From Paraburkholderia panacisoli (GTDB taxonomy: Bacteria; Pseudomonadota; Gammaproteobacteria; Burkholderiales; Burkholderiaceae), in NCBI RefSeq assembly GCF_008369935.1, contig NZ_VTUZ01000012.1, positions 186,001 to 250,000 of the forward strand: a stretch of DNA of 64,000 bases. Direction: 5' to 3'. Of the stretch, positions 60,496 to 64,000 are shown piece after piece (position 1 is the stretch's first letter; each line of letters begins with the position of its first letter). The notes below the pieces were generated by a model. It had not been told where the DNA came from, ran no database searches, and saw only the letters and a list, made by a program, of their open reading frames with translations. Both the position numbers and the translations under genes were made by a program.

Positions 60496-61632
60496 TCAGC
60501 TTTTCGTCTCCAGCAAAGGCTCCATTTTCGTCTCCTGTCGAGCGAAGAAGTCACGCACGCGCTCACAGATGAACGTGATGTCGTCGCGCATAAGAGCCGG
60601 GTAGCTCGGCAGGTTGATGCCCCGGCTCGAGATGTCGTCCGCAATTGGAAAATTTTGGCCCGGCGCCGCATACATCTGCATCTGATGGACCGGATAAAAC
60701 AGCGGACGGGTTTCGATACCGTCGAGCTGGAGCGCGTCGCGGAAAGGGTCGCGCTCGCGGGCGTCGTCGACGAGAACGGATACCATCCAGTAACTGTGCT
60801 GCGTGCCCGGACGGGTGCTGTGTACATGCAGGGGCAACCCGGCCAGGCTCTGCCGATACCATTCGGCTATTTGCAGCTTCTTGGCGATCAGATCGTCAAT
60901 AGACTCCATCTGCGCGCATCCAATCGCCGCGCACAAATTCGTCATCCGGTAGTTGAAGCCGATGGCGTCGTGCCAGTATTCCCGCTCGCTGCTCACTCCC
61001 TGGCTTCTGAGATGCCTGATTTTCCGGGCAAGCTCGGCGTCGTTGGTCACCACCATGCCGCCTTCGCCGGTCGTAATCGTCTTGTTGCCGAAAAAGCTGA
61101 AGCAGCCGACATCGCCAATCGTGCCCACGTGTGTGTCGCCGTATCGCGTGCCGATTGCCTCCGCACAGTCTTCGATCACATAGAGCGAATGCTTTTTCGC
61201 CAGCGCCATCACCGCATCCATGTCAGTAGCCTGACCGTAGAGATGCACGACCATGATTGCTTTGGTCCTGCTGGTGATCTTGCGCTCGGCATCTTCAATG
61301 TCGATTTGCCAGTAAGCGCGCTCGCTATCGACGAATACCACGTCCGCGCCCGTGTACTTCACTGCATTCGCGGAGGCAATGTAGGTCAAGGTCGGAACCA
61401 GTACCTCATCGCCCGGGCCAATGCCCAACGCGGCCAACGCGACGTGCAGCGCGACGGTGCCATTGCTGACCGTAATCGCGTGCTCCGCGTCCAGCCATGA
61501 TCCAAACGATTCTTCGAACTGCCCTACATATTTGCCCTTCGAAGAAATCCATGTCGACTCGATACAATCGACCACCAGAGCTTTCTCGCGACCGTTGAGG
61601 TAAGGAGAATAGACGGGATATCTGAGGTTCAT
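60496..61632 (-). CDS. DegT/DnrJ/EryC1/StrS aminotransferase, perosamine-synthase-like
   Basis: 378 aa from the ATG at 61632. PLP fold type I sugar aminotransferase: RYPVYSPYLNGREKALVVDCIESTWISSKGKYV at the start, VSNGTVALHVALAALGIGPGDEVLVPTLTYIASANAV, VIEDCAEAIGTRYGD with the PLP-contacting Asp, and SFFGNKTITTGEGGMV with the PLP lysine. These are closest to GDP-perosamine synthases (RfbE/Per), which aminate GDP-4-keto-6-deoxymannose at C4. No GDP-mannose or GDP-heptose dehydratase that would make such a keto sugar is in the window. A 514-bp gap separates it from hddA. Confidence 0.83.
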   Translation of the reverse strand: MNLRYPVYSPYLNGREKALVVDCIESTWISSKGKYVGQFEESFGSWLDAEHAITVSNGTVALHVALAALGIGPGDEVLVPTLTYIASANAVKYTGADVVFVDSERAYWQIDIEDAERKITSRTKAIMVVHLYGQATDMDAVMALAKKHSLYVIEDCAEAIGTRYGDTHVGTIGDVGCFSFFGNKTITTGEGGMVVTNDAELARKIRHLRSQGVSSEREYWHDAIGFNYRMTNLCAAIGCAQMESIDDLIAKKLQIAEWYRQSLAGLPLHVHSTRPGTQHSYWMVSVLVDDARERDPFRDALQLDGIETRPLFYPVHQMQMYAAPGQNFPIADDISSRGINLPSYPALMRDDITFICERVRDFFARQETKMEPLLETKS

Positions 61633-62417
61633 ATAGTCGTATCCTATTGTCGAACGGCTGAAACTAACGATAAGAAGAATTTTTCTTGAGCCGACAGAAA
61701 CTAACTGCTTTTTGCCGCACTCTCTCAAACGCCTCGCCGTCCCGTCTATCTGGACTTCGAGTGTCGCCCTTGTATTTACAGACTTACGTTCTTGTAGTTT
61801 TCTCTGCTGCCCGTGGTTGGACGATTCGACGCGAGCGCGCACTTGAATATGGCTTGCGCCCGGTCTGGCCGGTCAACCTCGTGCAGGAGAGTATTAATTC
61901 TGCGTCCCGCTCCGGCCCCGGAACTTCCGAGCCGAATGACGACAAGCCTGATGCGTGCATCGGGCCGCTCCCGGCCGCCAACACCATTGCTTTGCCATCA
62001 CGATGCAGACTACGTTTCGATGTCCGGGAGATCCGTGCGCTGCACAACACAAGAGGAGTAACCGCCGCCGGCTATAAATCGGCGTGCATTTTATGCAACA
62101 GTGCGGAAGTCGAAGAGGACTTTACCGTCGATAATCGGTATGCATTTCCGAAATGCCGACGGTGCCAGGTGACGGGGAAATTGGCTTTGACGCTTATTAA
62201 GCGATCAACGCAGACCACGCCCAGGCCGGGCTGTTCGCGGTGAACACCAGGCTTGGGCGATGAAAAATGGTGCGCGAGACAGTGTCGTGCCTCGCGGCCT
62301 GTGCGGGCCCTGCGAGCGCAGGTCTCCGGAATAACCCTCTCTCGTAAGGGTTAAGCGAGGAAACCGTCATCATCAGACGTTTAACCGATTGTCCCTCATC
62401 GATTCGAACGAGGCCAT
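61633..62417. other. Non-coding stretch between the aminotransferase start and the chemotaxis receptor end
   Basis: 785 bp without a supported gene; a plus-strand frame of 185 codons (61686-62243) has no family likeness and no ribosome binding site. The first 70 bp should hold the aminotransferase promoter. Short inverted repeats occur at about 62211-62255 (CGCCCAGGC/GCTTGGGCG) and 62332-62352 (TAACCCT/AGGGTTA) and may be 3'-end signals of the receptor gene. Confidence 0.45.
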
Positions 62418-63989
62418 CTACCTGCCGGCGGCCGCGCTGTCGTGGTCAAGTCGAAACACCGCAACCGCATTGAGCAGCACCGCCGCCTGTTCTTCCAGCG
62501 ACTTCGCCGCGGCCGCCGCCTGCTCGACGAGCGCCGCATTGTGCTGCGTGACCTCGTCGATCTGCGAGACGGCCTTGTTGACCTGCTCGATGCCGTCGCT
62601 CTGTTCGAGCGCGGACGCCTCGATCTCGTTCATCACGCCCGTCACGCGCTCCACCGCGCTCATCGCTTCGTGAATCGTCTTCTGCGCGTCGGACACGAGC
62701 GAAGCGCCCTCCTCTACCTTGGCCGCCGATTCGCCGATCAGCTCCTTGATCTCCTTGGCCGCCGCCCCCGAGCGCTGCGCGAGACTGCGCACCTCCGAAG
62801 CCACCACCGCGAAGCCGCGTCCCTGCTCGCCGGCGCGCGCCGCTTCCACCGCCGCGTTCAACGCGAGAATGTTGGTCTGAAACGCGATCCCCTCGATCAT
62901 GCCGATGATCTCCGTCACCTTGCGCGACGACTCGCTGATCCCGTCCATCGTTTCGGTGACGCGCGATACCACCGTGCCGCCGCGCGTGACCGTGTCGAGC
63001 GCGCCGTGGGCGAGCCGGTTGGCCTGCTTGGCGTTATCCGCGTTCTGCTTCACCGTCGCCGACAACTGCTCCATGCTCGCGGCGGTCTGCTGCAGCGCGG
63101 CCGCCTGCTGCTCGGTGCGCGCGGACAGGTCCGCATTGCCCGACGCGATTTCGTTCGCGCCCTGCGTGATCGCGCTCGTGCTGCCGCGTACTTTGGCGAC
63201 GGTCTCGACGAGGCCGTCGCGCATCTTCGACAACGCGCCGAGCAACTGGCCCATCTCGTTGCGTGAGCGGACCTTGATGGCGACCGTCAGATCACCGGCG
63301 GCGATGCGCTCGAAGTGCTTGACGGTTGCGTTGACCGGCTTGATGAGCGCCGCCGACAACGCGATGCGCGCCGCCACGCCGATCACGAGCGCGATCACGC
63401 CGACCGCGACGAACAGCAGGGTCGCCAGCTGGAAGCGCTGCGCGCCGGTGGCCGCCTGCTGATGCTGGGTGTCGATCTGCGCGTTTTCGAGCGCGTCGAT
63501 TGCCTTCGAATAGGTCGCGTAAAAGCTGTTCGCGGTGTCGCCCTGGATGTTGCGGAAGGTGTTGAAGTCGAAGTCGGTGAGCGACTTGAATTCCGGCTCG
63601 ATCGCCTTGTCGACCAGCGCGGCGCGCGCCTGTTCGACGCTCTGCGCGAGCCTGCGCTCGTCGTCGCTCTCGAACGGACCGGCCATGTAGTTGCGGAAAT
63701 CCTTGTTCGATTCGAGCAGCACCTTGTGCGCGGCCGGCAGCAGATCATCGGTCTGCTTGCCGACGCTGAAGAGCGTCTGATAGGTGCCCAATGCGAGCTG
63801 CACCTGCAGCAGCTTCTCGGAACTCGCCTTCAGATGCGACAGCGCCACCGCGCTGCGCTGCGTGTCATCGAGGCTGCCGTTGGCGAGTTTGAGCGCGCCG
63901 TAACCGACACCGATCACCGTCAGAAGGAAAGCGACGAATACGCTGATTACCAGCGTCAGGCCGCCACGAATTGTGATGTTGTTTAGCAT
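62418..63989 (-). CDS. Methyl-accepting chemotaxis protein
   Basis: 523 aa; GGAGA 5 bp before the ATG at 63989, near the window edge. N-terminal membrane helix at residues about 10-32, a periplasmic four-helix-bundle-like sensor (about 33-187), second helix 188-212, HAMP (about 213-265, KPVNATVKHFERIAAGDL) and a signalling domain whose hairpin tip reads IEGIAFQTNILALNAAVEAARAGEQGRGFAVVASEVRSLAQRS. Methylation helices flank the tip. It matches the Tsr/Tar-like class of Burkholderia. No C-terminal NWETF pentapeptide is seen. Ligand unknown. Confidence 0.92.
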   Translation of the reverse strand: MLNNITIRGGLTLVISVFVAFLLTVIGVGYGALKLANGSLDDTQRSAVALSHLKASSEKLLQVQLALGTYQTLFSVGKQTDDLLPAAHKVLLESNKDFRNYMAGPFESDDERRLAQSVEQARAALVDKAIEPEFKSLTDFDFNTFRNIQGDTANSFYATYSKAIDALENAQIDTQHQQAATGAQRFQLATLLFVAVGVIALVIGVAARIALSAALIKPVNATVKHFERIAAGDLTVAIKVRSRNEMGQLLGALSKMRDGLVETVAKVRGSTSAITQGANEIASGNADLSARTEQQAAALQQTAASMEQLSATVKQNADNAKQANRLAHGALDTVTRGGTVVSRVTETMDGISESSRKVTEIIGMIEGIAFQTNILALNAAVEAARAGEQGRGFAVVASEVRSLAQRSGAAAKEIKELIGESAAKVEEGASLVSDAQKTIHEAMSAVERVTGVMNEIEASALEQSDGIEQVNKAVSQIDEVTQHNAALVEQAAAAAKSLEEQAAVLLNAVAVFRLDHDSAAAGR

Positions 63990-64000
63990 TGGGTCTCCGG

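Noticed and set aside
61686..62243. 185-codon plus-strand gene
   Set aside because: No ribosome binding site, no recognisable family, and Arg/Ser/Thr-rich sequence without hydrophobic core pattern.
1..64000. tRNA, rRNA, riboswitch, prophage, secretion or defence system genes
   Set aside because: I looked for conserved tRNA arms, rRNA-like stretches and typical defence or secretion proteins and saw none; a tRNAscan/Infernal run would be needed to exclude small RNAs.

Overview
The window looks like chromosomal DNA of a Burkholderiales bacterium, most likely Paraburkholderia or a close Burkholderia relative. Grounds: high GC coding sequence, a cysI/cysB pair, a urtABCDE-ure cluster, a DUF2844/DUF3443 pair, a waaA-Kdo hydroxylase-waaC core-LPS block, and a GDP-heptose gene set like that of Burkholderia capsule loci. 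This is judged from protein motifs and gene order; no database search was run.

Layout. 1-3.3 kb: start of cysI, divergent cysB, an orphan Leu/Ile/Val-type binding protein and a small conserved protein. 3.4-10.5 kb: a minus-strand sugar uptake/catabolism unit (LacI regulator, ABC ATPase, permease, binding protein, TIM-barrel isomerase, Gfo/Idh/MocA dehydrogenase) with a perfect 18-bp operator next to the regulator start. 10.8-14.6 kb: Pcm-like methyltransferase, rhodanese, a decayed tolC fragment, and the DUF2844/DUF3443 pair with a long Pro-Ser/Thr linker, closed by a bidirectional terminator. 14.6-16.2 kb: class III aminotransferase preceded by five tandem 49-bp palindromic repeats. 16.5-29.2 kb: urea ABC transporter and urease genes, with two sigma-54-type promoters and an orphan amino-acid binding protein between ureD and ureA. 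29.3-38.9 kb: LPS core and surface glycan genes (waaA, Kdo hydroxylase, waaC, manB, flippase, two glycosyltransferases, galE).

38.9-62 kb is the accessory part. A PAP2 phosphatase is followed by a zone of broken mobile elements (three IS5-family transposase remnants, two IS3-type remnants, one acyltransferase pseudogene). The polysaccharide locus itself has two glycosyltransferases, flippase, Wzy-like polymerase, a third glycosyltransferase and a Wzc-like tyrosine autokinase on the minus strand, then gmhB, hddC, gmhA and hddA (a complete route to GDP-D-glycero-alpha-D-manno-heptose) and a perosamine-synthase-like aminotransferase. Two paralogous secreted proteins, probably glycoside hydrolases, lie at 41.0-42.3 kb and 55.8-57.1 kb. 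No Wza-like exporter or priming glycosyltransferase is in the window. The window ends in a methyl-accepting chemotaxis protein.

How it fits together: urea is imported by UrtABCDE and hydrolysed by urease, apparently under nitrogen control. The LPS block builds inner core and sugar precursors. The EPS locus probably makes a heptose-containing, possibly amino-sugar-containing polymer by the Wzx/Wzy route, with two secreted hydrolases possibly trimming it. The most unusual items are the hydrolase pair, the GDP-heptose plus aminotransferase combination, and the 49-bp repeat whose similarity runs into the ribosome binding sites of two unrelated genes.
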